Shown here one piece after another: positions 1 through 8,166 of a stretch of 64,000 bases of DNA. Both the position numbers and the translations under genes were made by a program. The DNA comes from Paraflavitalea pollutisoli (GTDB lineage Bacteria; Bacteroidota; Bacteroidia; Chitinophagales; Chitinophagaceae), in NCBI RefSeq assembly GCF_029360705.1, contig NZ_JARKMX010000008.1, positions 1,301,949 to 1,365,948 of the forward strand, given 5' to 3'. Every line of letters begins with the position of its first letter. Positions within the stretch are counted from its first letter, which is position 1. The notes beneath the pieces are model-generated. The model was not told where the DNA came from and made no database searches. It saw only the letters and a program-made list of their open reading frames with translations.

Positions 1-927
1 CATCCCTGGGGGCCATACGTACCACAGCCCACGCCGATCAAAAAAGTGCATGGCATCGATCCCAATGTGTTCATCGACAAAGATGGCCAGGCCTACCTCT
101 ATTGGTCGCAGGGAAATATTTATGGCGCCAAACTACAGGACAATATGCTGGAGCTGGCATCGGAACCGGTCATCTTCCAGGATCTGCCGGCAAAGGGACT
201 GAAAGAAGGGCCTTATGTATTCGAGCGCGAGGGCATTTATTACCTCACCTTCCCGCATGTGGAAAATAAAACAGAAAGATTGGAGTATGCCATGGGCCAA
301 AGCCCCCTGGGTCCTTTTAAGATGACAGGGGTGATCATGGACGAATCAGCTACCGGCTGCTGGACGAATCACCATTCCATTCTACCAGTTAAACAGCAGT
401 GGTACCTTTTTTACCACCACAACGATTATTCGCCGGGGTTCGATAAAGCACGCTCAATACGGGCGGACAGCCTCTCGTTCAACGGTGATGGCACCATCCG
501 GAAGGTAATACCCAGTTTGAGAGGCATTGGCGTCACCCCTGTCAATAGCGAAATACAGCCAGACCGGTATTCGGCCATCAGCAGCCGCGGGGCTGCCATC
601 GCCTTTCTGGATACCGGCAACAGGTTCAAAGGATGGAAAACCGTGTTGTCGGCGGCAGATGCCTGGGTACAATACAACACGGTCGATTTTGGAAATAAGC
701 CCTTCAAATCGGTTTTGATACAAGCGACGGCGGAAGGCCCCGGCGAGCTCGAAATACACAGCGGCAGCGCCACAGGCCCGCTTATCGCGACCGTCAGGGT
801 AGCGGCAAACGGCGACTGGAAGACCATCAAAGCCAGGGTATCAAAGCACACTTCCGGTATACAGAACATAGTGTTGGTCTCGAAGGGAAATACGCCCGTG
901 GCGATAGATTGGATTAAGTTTGAATAG
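1..927 (+). CDS. GH43-family glycoside hydrolase with C-terminal CBM6-like domain, 5' end outside window
   Basis: The frame is open from the first base, so the N-terminal part lies upstream. Visible are GH43 five-blade propeller signatures: an IDPNVF block followed by DGQAYLYW (the acidic pKa-modulator region) and KEGPYVF, which carries the general-acid glutamate, then YYLTFP. HHSIL and WYLFYHH blocks follow. The last ~90 residues (from WVQYNTVDFG to AIDWIKFE) resemble a carbohydrate-binding module of family 6. GH43 enzymes act on arabinoxylan or related side chains as xylosidases or arabinofuranosidases; the exact specificity cannot be read here. The gene sits 145 bp upstream of a GH29 fucosidase on the same strand, and an AraC regulator follows, suggesting a small carbohydrate-degradation cluster. 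Confidence 0.85.
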   Translation, partial: HPWGPYVPQPTPIKKVHGIDPNVFIDKDGQAYLYWSQGNIYGAKLQDNMLELASEPVIFQDLPAKGLKEGPYVFEREGIYYLTFPHVENKTERLEYAMGQSPLGPFKMTGVIMDESATGCWTNHHSILPVKQQWYLFYHHNDYSPGFDKARSIRADSLSFNGDGTIRKVIPSLRGIGVTPVNSEIQPDRYSAISSRGAAIAFLDTGNRFKGWKTVLSAADAWVQYNTVDFGNKPFKSVLIQATAEGPGELEIHSGSATGPLIATVRVAANGDWKTIKARVSKHTSGIQNIVLVSKGNTPVAIDWIKFE

Positions 928-939
928 ATAAGTGCACTT

Positions 940-981
940 GACCTGGATTGCCCCGTCGACCTGCGCAGGGTACGCCAGGTC
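940..981 (+). other. Inverted repeat after the GH43 gene
   Basis: GACCTGG at 940-946 pairs exactly with CCAGGTC at 975-981. The hairpin starts 12 bp after the GH43 stop codon. There is no T-run behind it, so it could be an mRNA 3'-end stabiliser rather than a classical terminator. Confidence 0.3.
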
Positions 982-1035
982 GGATTTGAATAACATAAAG
1001 TCGGCTCTATGCAAGCCGGGTGTTGGGGTCCACCC

Positions 1036-1043
1036 TATTTTTG
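1036..1043 (+). promoter_or_regulatory. Bacteroidota -7 promoter box for GH29
   Basis: TATTTTTG matches the Bacteroidota -7 consensus TAnnTTTG exactly and ends 29 nt before the chosen ATG of the fucosidase. No convincing TTTG -33 element is seen at the usual spacing. Its position argues that the start is at 1073 and not further upstream. Confidence 0.5.
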
Positions 1044-1072
1044 TTCATTGCTTGAATTTGAAAAATGAACGC

Positions 1073-2701
1073 ATGAACAGAAGATCCCTCTTGAAAAATA
1101 TGCTGGGCCTGGCACCGGCTGCTTACCTCGTCAATCATCCGCTGAGCACATTTGCCCTCGACGACCTGTCCATCGCGAAAGGACCCTTCCAACCCGATTG
1201 GCCATCGCTGGAACAATACAAGACCCCCGATTGGTACCGGAATGCCAAGTTTGGCATCTGGGCCCATTGGGGGCCTCAATGCGAACCGGAGTACGGCGAT
1301 TGGTATGCACGCGGCATGTACCAGGAAGGGAGCGATCAATACAACTACCATGTAAAAAAATACGGGCATCCCTCCCAATTCGGATTCAAAGAGGTCATCA
1401 ACGCCTGGAAAGCCGATCAGTGGAATCCCGATGAGCTGGTAGGATGGTACAAAGAAGCCGGCGCCAAATATTTTGTAGCGCTAGCTAACCACCACGACAA
1501 CCTGGATCTGTACAATAGTAAATACCAACCCTGGAACTCGGTGAGGGTGGGACCCAGAAAAGACCTGATCGCGGGGTGGGCAAAAGCCGCCCGGGCGCAT
1601 GGACTTCATTTCGGCGTGAGCGTACACGCAGCCCATGCCTGGAGCTGGATGGAGGTAGCCCAACGATCTGATACCAAAGGTCCCTTGGCAGGCATCGCCT
1701 ACGATGGTAAACTGCGCAAAGCCGACGGCAAAGGCCAGTGGTGGAACGGATATGATCCGCAGGACCTCTACGCACAAGATCATCCACTGAGCCAAAACAG
1801 CCAGGACAACGGCATGATCCACCGGCAATGGGATTGGGGCAATGGCGTTACGCCGCCTTCCAAACAATACTGCGATACCTTTTATAAGCGAACGATCGAC
1901 CTGATCGATCAATACCATCCCGACCTGCTGTACTTCGATGATACGGCGCTGCCCCTATGGCCCGCCAGTGATGTAGGGCTGAAGATTGCAGCCCACTTTT
2001 ACAACACCAGTATCAGGCGGCATGGCCAGTTACAGGCTGTCATCAACGGTAAGATCCTGAACGAACAGCAGCGCAAATGCCTGGTATGGGATATAGAACG
2101 CGGACAAAGCAATGAAATACTGCCCTACACCTGGCAAACGGATACCTGCATCGGCAACTGGCATTACGACCAGCGCGTATTGGAACGCCACCGCTATAAA
2201 ACCGCCACCACTGTGGTACATACACTGGTAGATGTTGTCAGCAAGAATGGCAACCTGTTGTTGAGTGTGCCGGTAAAAGGCAATGGCACCATCGATAGTG
2301 ATGAGAAAGCCATCATTGCAGGCATTACCGCCTGGATGAAAGTAAACAGCGAAGCGATCTACGATACACTTCCCTACCAGGTATATGGTGAAGGACCAGC
2401 CATGGAGAACGCACCCGCGCTCAGCGCGCAAGGTTTCAATGAAGGCAAGGGCAAGCCATTTACCGCAGCAGATATACGCTTTACCCAAAAAGAGAAAACC
2501 CTGTATGCTACCACCATGGGTAATCCACACCAGGAAATACTGATCAAAACACTCAAGGGCAAACCCATTACACAGGTGGCACTACTGGGTAGTTCGGCCA
2601 GTTTACAATGGCAAAATACCGACCAGGGCTTATTGATCAAACAGCCGGAGAACCAACCCGAGACGATAGCGGCCGTTTACAGGATAACAGGGGCCGTTTA
2701 A
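1073..2701 (+). CDS. Alpha-L-fucosidase, GH29 family
   Basis: A 542-residue protein. The frame is open back to 932, but the ATG at 1073 is preferred because it opens an export signal and lies behind a promoter box. The N-terminus has NRRSLLK followed by a hydrophobic stretch, a twin-arginine-like signal. GH29 features include KFGIWAHWGP, the NHHDN block, and LLYFDD near residue 289, which holds the expected nucleophile aspartate. GH29 enzymes release alpha-L-fucose by a retaining mechanism. A C-terminal beta-sandwich follows the barrel. Export to the periplasm or surface is inferred. The neighbouring GH43 suggests a fucosylated plant-wall or mucilage-type substrate, which is not proven. Confidence 0.88.
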   Translation: MNRRSLLKNMLGLAPAAYLVNHPLSTFALDDLSIAKGPFQPDWPSLEQYKTPDWYRNAKFGIWAHWGPQCEPEYGDWYARGMYQEGSDQYNYHVKKYGHPSQFGFKEVINAWKADQWNPDELVGWYKEAGAKYFVALANHHDNLDLYNSKYQPWNSVRVGPRKDLIAGWAKAARAHGLHFGVSVHAAHAWSWMEVAQRSDTKGPLAGIAYDGKLRKADGKGQWWNGYDPQDLYAQDHPLSQNSQDNGMIHRQWDWGNGVTPPSKQYCDTFYKRTIDLIDQYHPDLLYFDDTALPLWPASDVGLKIAAHFYNTSIRRHGQLQAVINGKILNEQQRKCLVWDIERGQSNEILPYTWQTDTCIGNWHYDQRVLERHRYKTATTVVHTLVDVVSKNGNLLLSVPVKGNGTIDSDEKAIIAGITAWMKVNSEAIYDTLPYQVYGEGPAMENAPALSAQGFNEGKGKPFTAADIRFTQKEKTLYATTMGNPHQEILIKTLKGKPITQVALLGSSASLQWQNTDQGLLIKQPENQPETIAAVYRITGAV

Positions 2702-2752
2702 CGGCACAGCCAGGAAAAGCGGGAGAGCCGCTAAGAATCGCTGCTGGTTTTG

Positions 2753-2760
2753 TACTTTTA
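2753..2760 (+). promoter_or_regulatory. Variant -7 promoter box upstream of AraC regulator
   Basis: TACTTTTA fits TAnnTTTA, a one-base variant of the Bacteroidota -7 box that recurs in this window. It ends 17 nt before the ATG at 2778. Confidence 0.35.
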
Positions 2761-2777
2761 AGGGGATTGTTTTCCTT

Positions 2778-3662
2778 ATGAACACACGGCTGCTGAGACA
2801 TACTTTTTCCCTGTTGCACATCGACCATGTATACCTGAATCATACCTGGAATTACAAACAGGTGCTGAGTCCCTATTACAGGTTGTATTATATCGACGAA
2901 GGGGAAGGCAGGATTGCCAATGCACAACAAACGATCAACCTGGAGCCGGGTCACCTGTACCTGATCCCCAGTTTCACGTTGTGCGACCTCTATTGCGGCC
3001 ACTACCTCAGTCAGTATTTCATCCAGTTCTTCGAAGAAACACCGGATGGCATGTCCCTGTTTCAAAACAACAGGAACCTGCTGACGATAAAGGCTGGGGA
3101 GACCGACATGGCCAACATCAAACGTTTACTGGAGATCAATCCGGGAAGAGGGATCAACCGGTCAGACAATCCCAAAGTATACGAAAAAAACGCCTTCTAC
3201 CGCGAATACCAGGAATTGAACAACCGGCAGAGCGATGCCGTGTACTTCGAAACGCAGGGCATATTGCTACAGTTGCTGTCCCGGTTCGTCAGTACTGCCC
3301 AATCGGCTGCAACAGACGCCGTAGCTATCCCATCCAAGATACTCGATACCATCAGCTATATACAACTACACCTCAAGCAGCCACTGACGATTGCGTTGCT
3401 GGCCAGTCGTGTCAACCAGCATCCGGATTATTTCTCCCGGCAATTTCTGCAGTCGACCGGAGAGCGGCCGCTGCAATACATACACATCAAAAGGATTGAG
3501 CGGGCACAGTACCTGATCACGACGACCAATCTATCGTATGCAGCCATCGCGAGCGAAACAGGCTTTGAGAACCTCCCCTATTTTTCGAGACTGTTCAAGA
3601 AGATAACGGGAATACCGCCGAATAAATACCGGCAGCAAAACCAATCCATCGACACCGTGTAA
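2778..3662 (+). CDS. AraC-family transcriptional regulator
   Basis: 294 residues. The N-terminal half has a cupin-like sensor pattern (YRLYYIDEGEG, then LEPGHLYLIPSF). The C-terminal ~100 residues form the two helix-turn-helix AraC domain: QPLTIALLASRVNQHPDYFSRQF followed by IASETGFENLPYFSRLFKKITG, which is the family signature. It binds DNA and normally responds to a small sugar-like ligand. It follows the GH29 gene by 76 bp with its own variant promoter box, so it is the obvious candidate regulator of the GH43/GH29 pair; that assignment is inference. It converges on the HAD gene with a 21 bp gap. Confidence 0.88.
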   Translation: MNTRLLRHTFSLLHIDHVYLNHTWNYKQVLSPYYRLYYIDEGEGRIANAQQTINLEPGHLYLIPSFTLCDLYCGHYLSQYFIQFFEETPDGMSLFQNNRNLLTIKAGETDMANIKRLLEINPGRGINRSDNPKVYEKNAFYREYQELNNRQSDAVYFETQGILLQLLSRFVSTAQSAATDAVAIPSKILDTISYIQLHLKQPLTIALLASRVNQHPDYFSRQFLQSTGERPLQYIHIKRIERAQYLITTTNLSYAAIASETGFENLPYFSRLFKKITGIPPNKYRQQNQSIDTV

Positions 3663-3683
3663 GGGTACGCCGGTTCGTCGGTT

Positions 3684-4361
3684 TTAAACAACCGCGTTGC
3701 TACCAGGCCATAATTGCAGGATATGTTCCTCGCTAAATACTTCGAGCGATGGGAGCTTCAGGTCGGCAATAGCAAAACCTGGATCATCGTATTGTTGTTT
3801 GGCCGGTACAGCGATCACTTTCATGCCCGCAGCTTTCGCCGCCAACACGCCCGATGTCGAGTCTTCAAAAACGAGGCAATGAGCCGGGGATACCTGCAAT
3901 TTGCGGGCGGCGGTGAGGTATACATCAGGAGCGGGTTTGCCATTTTCCTCCAACTCGGCCGACGAGGTACTGTGAAAATAATGTTCAATAGCCAGTCTGC
4001 GCAAAACGGTTGGCACCAGCGCCAGTGGTGCATTGGTAGCCAGACCAATCTTATAACCAGCTTTACTGATCAATTGTAATATTGCCACTACACCAGGCAA
4101 CTGGTTGCCACCAGCTTCGATCAACTCAGCTACCCGGTTGATCACGGCCAGCTCGATTTCGTCCAACCCTTTTTGCGGCCATGGTTGATGACGATACCAG
4201 AAAGCGGTAACCTCCTTCGTGGTCATTTGACAGGTTTGTAGTGCCAACTCGGGGGTTACATCCACGCCTACAGCGCCAAATACTTCTTTTTCGGCATCTT
4301 TCCAGAACGGTTCCGAGTCGATCAGTAACCCATCCATGTCGAATAGTACAGCTTCCAACAT
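3684..4361 (-). CDS. HAD-superfamily sugar-phosphate phosphatase (HxpB/beta-phosphoglucomutase-like)
   Basis: 225 residues. HAD motif I is FDMDGLLIDSE with the nucleophile Asp8 and general acid Asp10. Motif II is in GLATNAP, the motif III lysine in GKPAPDVYL, and motif IV in LVFEDSTSG. The cap domain lies between motifs I and II, giving subfamily IA. The closest named relatives are hexitol/2-deoxyglucose-6-phosphate phosphatases (HxpB/YniC) and beta-phosphoglucomutases; the sequence fits the phosphatase group better because of the FDMDGLLIDSEPFW start. It is cytoplasmic. The gene starts 18 bp after the stop codon of the aminotransferase remnant on the same strand. Confidence 0.85.
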   Translation of the reverse strand: MLEAVLFDMDGLLIDSEPFWKDAEKEVFGAVGVDVTPELALQTCQMTTKEVTAFWYRHQPWPQKGLDEIELAVINRVAELIEAGGNQLPGVVAILQLISKAGYKIGLATNAPLALVPTVLRRLAIEHYFHSTSSAELEENGKPAPDVYLTAARKLQVSPAHCLVFEDSTSGVLAAKAAGMKVIAVPAKQQYDDPGFAIADLKLPSLEVFSEEHILQLWPGSNAVV

Positions 4362-4379
4362 GCTGGCAAGATATTGATT

Positions 4380-5003
4380 CTATCGGTAATGGGGTGCCTT
4401 GGGATGATTACCGAACACCAGGTACACCGATGGCAAGGACAGTTCATCGAGCTGGCCTGCCTCCTCCTGCCGGATGAAGCCTTTCTTGATCTGTTCTGCC
4501 CTTTGCAGAAATTTGCCCGCTGACAGGTAACCTAGCCTGATACCGGGCGCCAGCGTTTTGGCAAAAGACGAATAATACAGCACCAGCCCGCTGTGGTCGA
4601 AACCTTTGATGGTGGAAGGTCGCTGACCATGAAAGTGAAGATCACCGTAAATATCGTTTTCAATGATCGCTACGTGGTGATGTTGCGCGATGTTCAGCAA
4701 GGCCAGTTTTTGTTCGTCCGATAAAAATATACCTGTTGGGTTGTGGAAGCTAGGCGTTACGATGACCGCCTTTATCGGGTTGTGTGCACAAGCATGGGTA
4801 AACACATCGACATCGAATCCTGTCTGCGTATCAACCGGAATTTCGATCACTTTAAGGCGTAGCACCCGGATCACCTCGAGCACAGAGAACACGCAGGGAC
4901 TTTCTACAGCTACAATATCACCTGCCTCACATACTGCTGCGAGGGCGATGTACAGCGCCTGCAGCGCGCCATCGGTGATCAGCAACTCTTCTTTGTCGAG
5001 GGT
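4380..5003 (-). pseudogene. Truncated MocR/GntR-type PLP aminotransferase domain
   Basis: About 200 codons of a fold-type I aminotransferase as found in MocR-family regulators. Visible are LITDGALQAL, FHNPTGIFLSDEQK, IIENDIYGDL and the PLP-lysine motif SSFAKTLAPGIRLGY. Complete MocR proteins have ~450-490 residues with an N-terminal GntR winged helix; here the winged helix and the first part of the aminotransferase fold are missing. The C-terminal subdomain is also missing: after AEQIKKGF the sequence stops resembling the family and ends ~28 codons later. The frame runs upstream only to a stop near 5034. No good start codon exists, so this is almost certainly a dead remnant. It points away from the MFS remnant, the usual divergent regulator/transporter layout. 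Confidence 0.75.
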
Positions 5004-5020
5004 GGCTTGGTAAGTTATCG

Positions 5021-5254
5021 CTGGCTTTCGATCTTACGCATCCTTTGTTTGCGGCAATCGTTACTACACTCTCACCGAAGAAAGGAGTCGCCATAGATCT
5101 TTTTGCCTTTGTCATGTTTATGGGGTATGGCTGGGGAAGTCTCGCGTTCAGCCTGCTCATCGATCTGGGGTTAAACGAAACCTTTCAGTTATTTGGCATC
5201 CTGGCGGCTGGCGGGGCATTGCTGGCCATGCGTGTATTCCGGCAACAGCGGTAA
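5021..5254 (+). pseudogene. C-terminal remnant of an MFS transporter
   Basis: The frame encodes the last two or three transmembrane helices of a major facilitator: a THPLFAAIVTTLSPKKG loop block typical of the TM10-TM11 region, then hydrophobic segments with GYGWGSLAFSLL and LFGILAAGGALLAMRVF, ending in FRQQR. A full MFS protein has ~400 residues; only ~77 are present and there is no ATG at the front. It abuts the truncated MocR remnant within about 20 bp. Both genes lack their 5' ends, as expected if one deletion removed their shared divergent promoter region. Confidence 0.65.
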
Positions 5255-5297
5255 GCAGGGAAGTTATCCTGCCAGCTTCTTAATCAGGTAGGCACAC

Positions 5298-5326
5298 AAA
5301 AAAAGCCCCAAAAGGGGCTTTTTTCG
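5298..5326 (-). terminator. Intrinsic terminator, bidirectional
   Basis: A perfect stem of AAAAGCCCC and GGGGCTTTT around an AAAA loop, with A and T runs on both sides. It lies 18 bp beyond the end of the RRM gene on the minus strand and can also stop plus-strand transcription from the MFS remnant. Confidence 0.85.
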
Positions 5327-5343
5327 TATTACTAGCGAAAATT

Positions 5344-5700
5344 TTAGTAGCGCTTGTTGTAACCACCGCCGCCACCGCCGCGATTGCCACCGTAGCCACC
5401 GCCACCGCGGTTGCCACCACCAAAACCACCACGACCGCCGCCGCCAGAATTACGATCTTCTCTAGGCTTAGCTACAGTTACGCTGATAGTTCTGTTTTCT
5501 ACAGACGCACCATCCAATTCTGCGATCGCTTTTTGAGCGGCAGTATCATCAGGCATTTCAACAAAACCGAAGCCTCTTGAACGGCCGGTTTCGCGGTCTG
5601 TGATTACTTTAGCTGAAGTAACTTCTCCATAGGGAGCGAAAAATTCTTGCAAGTCTTCATCCTGTACGTTGAAGCTCAGATTTGAAACATAAATGTTCAT
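5344..5700 (-). CDS. RRM-domain RNA-binding protein with glycine-rich tail
   Basis: 118 residues. Residues 1-80 form an RNA-recognition motif: MNIYVSNLSF contains RNP2 and RSRGFGFVEM is RNP1 with the conserved aromatics. The remaining ~35 residues are a Gly/Arg/Asn/Tyr low-complexity tail ending in YNKRY. Proteins of this layout are common in Bacteroidota and cyanobacteria and are often cold-induced RNA chaperones; that role is inferred from the family. The gene stands alone with a strong terminator behind it and a probable long 5' leader of ~115 nt, which fits post-transcriptional or cold-shock control. Confidence 0.93.
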   Translation of the reverse strand: MNIYVSNLSFNVQDEDLQEFFAPYGEVTSAKVITDRETGRSRGFGFVEMPDDTAAQKAIAELDGASVENRTISVTVAKPREDRNSGGGGRGGFGGGNRGGGGYGGNRGGGGGGYNKRY

Positions 5701-5815
5701 TCCGTGAAATTAAATTGATTGAATAATTTCTGAGGAAAGCATGAAGTAACTAACTATAATGCAGTGGTACTAAGCAATGTAATTAAAAATACTAATGCGA
5801 CTCAAAATATCGGCA

Positions 5816-5823
5816 TAAAGATA
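5816..5823 (-). promoter_or_regulatory. Possible -7 box for the RRM gene
   Basis: On the minus strand TATCTTTA fits TAnnTTTA. It lies 115 nt upstream of the ATG in an AT-rich 217 bp region that holds no gene, which would give the RRM gene a long leader. Confidence 0.3.
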
Positions 5824-5917
5824 GTATTTTTTTCATACTTCCTCAGATAAATTCTAAGTTAGTTTCCTTTCGGAACTCCACTTCTTCCCTCGCACAGCAA
5901 AAATACCGCAAAAATCG

Positions 5918-6166
5918 TCAACCAAAAAGTCCATCGATGGGAATTGATTCCAGGTAATGCCCGATAGCGTTGGTGTCAGGTAACACACAATACTCCTCTA
6001 TCCGGTTGGCGCTGGTATTACAGTAGGCCTCTACATAAAAATTGTCGATCTGAAACAAGAAGATCACCAGGCCGGGAGAGGTTCTTTTAGCAATGGCAAC
6101 GGCATTGGTGGATACAGCACGCTTTTTCTCCGCTTCATTCATTACGATAAACTCAGAAAGCTTCAT
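5918..6166 (-). CDS. Small hypothetical protein, 82 residues
   Basis: No named domain recognised. The protein has no signal peptide or membrane segment. It has a charged N-terminal half (MNEAEKKRAV) and a central hydrophobic strand pattern (GLVIFLFQIDNFYVEAYCN) suggestive of a small alpha/beta fold, then an acidic C-terminus ending in DGLFG. The coding region is supported by the ATG start, regular codon use and the absence of a better frame. It stands alone between the RRM gene and the 6.2-6.5 kb gap. Confidence 0.6.
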   Translation of the reverse strand: MKLSEFIVMNEAEKKRAVSTNAVAIAKRTSPGLVIFLFQIDNFYVEAYCNTSANRIEEYCVLPDTNAIGHYLESIPIDGLFG

Positions 6167-6482
6167 ACCGTTAATTTTTAAGTGTTAACTAATAAAGACT
6201 TACCAATCCTGTAAACTGAACTGAAATACGAAAACTGAAATACTAGCTGATAACTGACTGAAAACGATAGAACCGGAAAATCCCTGTCGAAGAGGCAATG
6301 AGACAGTATTGAGCGATTATCCGCGTGAGGCATTATAAATATAGGTACAATTTTCCGTACCGCCAATGCTACCCGGCAGATGAGGCCAACTTGGCCTGAT
6401 TTTAACAATATATTCTATTCCAGCCAGTTGCACCCATTTTAGAATAAAAAACTACCTTCGGTGGCAATAGCATCAAGCCGCC
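6167..6482. other. Intergenic region without a recognisable gene
   Basis: 316 bp between divergent small genes. The part near 6180-6290 is AT-rich and probably holds the promoter of the 82-residue protein gene. No clear -7 box, hairpin or short gene stands out. Confidence 0.4.
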
Positions 6483-6935
6483 ATGGAGTTCAACCCAGAC
6501 AATGAAGTCGTTCGCCTCTGTATAAAGGGCATCACGGAAGAAGGCGAAGGCAGGCCGGCGACCGCCAAAACCTGTTACGAACAGGCCTGGCGCCTGGCTG
6601 TAAACGATTTTGAAAAGTTTACGGCCGCCCACTACCTCGCCCGGCAGCAGGACAGCGTTGCGGAAAAACTGCATTGGGATGAAATCGCCCTGCAACACGC
6701 CTTGAACCATTCCGACGAAGGCATCAAACAATACCTGCCGTCGCTATACCTGAATATCGCCAAATGTTATGAGGACCTGGGAGAGATATCGACAGCACAG
6801 CTTCGCTACCAGGATGCCTCCGAATTTACTGCCTACCTGAACCACGATGGCTACGGCAATATGATCAGGGCCGGCATTGAACAGGGATTGAAACGGACAT
6901 TGCTTTTCACAAAGGATACTTCAGAACGTTCTTAA
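6483..6935 (+). CDS. Small TPR-like protein
   Basis: 150 residues, all helical in pattern. Two tetratricopeptide-like units are visible: VRLCIKGITEEGEGRPATAKTC with YEQAWRLAV, and YLPSLYLNIAKCYEDLGE with AQLRYQDASE. No signal peptide or membrane segment is present, so it is probably cytoplasmic and mediates protein contacts. I recall similar short proteins carrying unsupported database names such as rRNA methyltransferase; no methyltransferase motif is present here. It stands 107 bp before the next gene on the same strand. Confidence 0.7.
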   Translation: MEFNPDNEVVRLCIKGITEEGEGRPATAKTCYEQAWRLAVNDFEKFTAAHYLARQQDSVAEKLHWDEIALQHALNHSDEGIKQYLPSLYLNIAKCYEDLGEISTAQLRYQDASEFTAYLNHDGYGNMIRAGIEQGLKRTLLFTKDTSERS

Positions 6936-7042
6936 ATTGGAATTCGTCGACAGCTTTTGCCTGCTCGTTGAGTGGCCACTACCAACAGGGTTGAATACAA
7001 CTAGGTTTGACTAATAAACCAATCATTTAAAAGTCAACCATC

Positions 7043-7600
7043 ATGGAAATTATTCAAACACCCGCCAATGCATTATCGCATTCAACAGTAAGCGCGATCA
7101 TAAAAGCACCCATAGAGAAAGTAAATATTGCCGATTGGCTGTTGAACCTGCCAGATGCAGAGTATCAACGATGCTCCACCCAGCACATCGGCGCAGGCAT
7201 CACAACTACCTTCGAAGGAGAACCCGTGTCAATCAATGTAGAAACCATTGGAGACGCCCTGATGGTGCAACATTACGTGGCTGTTGTTCATCGACCCGAT
7301 TACTGTCGAATGCTATCGATCTCAGATTCCATCACTTCAAACGGCCGGACGAAAGTGCAGGTATTATGGGAATTGAAGGCCACCAGGATCGATGACAAAA
7401 CCACCTTGTACACGAACGAGATCCATGCGACGGCGACGCCGGAAATGTTCAGCTACTTGAAGGAGCGTGGCCTTCACCTGGAGGGCGCGGCGGCCGCCCG
7501 TCAGGCAGCCTCCGATGCACACAACCGGGAAGAAACACCCAATTTCGCCAAAAGCATTGAAAACAAAGCACTGACCGGCAAGTACAATCAGCCATTCTGA
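7043..7600 (+). CDS. Hypothetical protein, possibly START/SRPBCC-like
   Basis: 185 residues. The opening pattern, SAIIKAPIEKVNIADWLLNLPDAEY, and the alternating strands that follow, resemble the start of an SRPBCC (Bet v 1-like) ligand-binding fold, but the match is weak. The last ~45 residues, after YLKERGLHLEG, are polar and Ala/Asn-rich and probably disordered. No signal peptide is present. No catalytic motif is seen and I do not recognise the family by name. Confidence 0.55.
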   Translation: MEIIQTPANALSHSTVSAIIKAPIEKVNIADWLLNLPDAEYQRCSTQHIGAGITTTFEGEPVSINVETIGDALMVQHYVAVVHRPDYCRMLSISDSITSNGRTKVQVLWELKATRIDDKTTLYTNEIHATATPEMFSYLKERGLHLEGAAAARQAASDAHNREETPNFAKSIENKALTGKYNQPF

Positions 7601-7841
7601 CCTACGCGCATGCAAGTCACAGAGCACATTAAAAACAAATTAACACTAGGTGTTTCACATTAGCGGCACTAAGTCGAACTACGGTAAAGCGGCAATTACC
7701 AGTCGCAGCAGCTGGATGCCTGCCTGGAAAGGGGCACCTTTGCCCCGTAATCCGATTTGAAGTCCAACATGCCATCAGCACTGGCAATATCCTAGACAGA
7801 CCCAAAAAACCCCGACCAAGTACCCCACGGTAGAAAACGTC

Positions 7842-7878
7842 AACCAATGACGGCTGATTAATCATCGCTCCATTGGTT
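7842..7878. repeat. Nested inverted repeats in the 7.6-8.2 kb gap
   Basis: AACCAATG (7842-7849) and CATTGGTT (7871-7878) are perfect inverted repeats. Inside the loop is a second perfect palindrome, TGATTAATCA (7855-7864). No gene is recognisable in the 566 bp between the two flanking genes. The nested arrangement could be a regulator binding site or part of a structured RNA. Confidence 0.4.
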
Positions 7879-7912
7879 ATCGCCCCTCTCCCTGATCGTG
7901 AAATAGTAGCCA

Positions 7913-7944
7913 CCCTCTGGTAATACCGGAGGGTTTCGCTTTTT
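7913..7944 (+). terminator. Intrinsic terminator without an obvious gene
   Basis: CCCTCTGGT and ACCGGAGGG form a 9 bp stem (one G-U pair) around AAT, followed by TTTCGCTTTTT. It is 310 bp downstream of the 185-residue protein gene. It could end that transcript after a long 3' region, or end a small RNA arising in the gap. Confidence 0.7.
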
Positions 7945-8166
7945 ACAGCCACTGAAGCTGGCCAGATCAATTTCTGCCGAATACTACTATGATTTAATAA
8001 ACAAGCTGATAGCCTTATGAAAACCTTTCATAAATTTACGAAATGCCGTAATGGCGCCACTCCCCTCTTCCCGATACTGTATTGCAAATCAAAAAGATAT
8101 AAGCCGGCACGGCTTTGGTCTATAAATAGCGGTCAGTAAATTCCTTCACACCATAAAGCAAGAATC

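Noticed and set aside
932-1072. Upstream extension of the fucosidase frame
   Set aside because: It contains a hairpin and a promoter box, and the export signal begins at 1073.
7629-7970. A 113-codon minus-strand frame in the 7.6-8.2 kb gap
   Set aside because: It overlaps the palindromes and terminator, has no domain, and its amino-acid pattern looks random.
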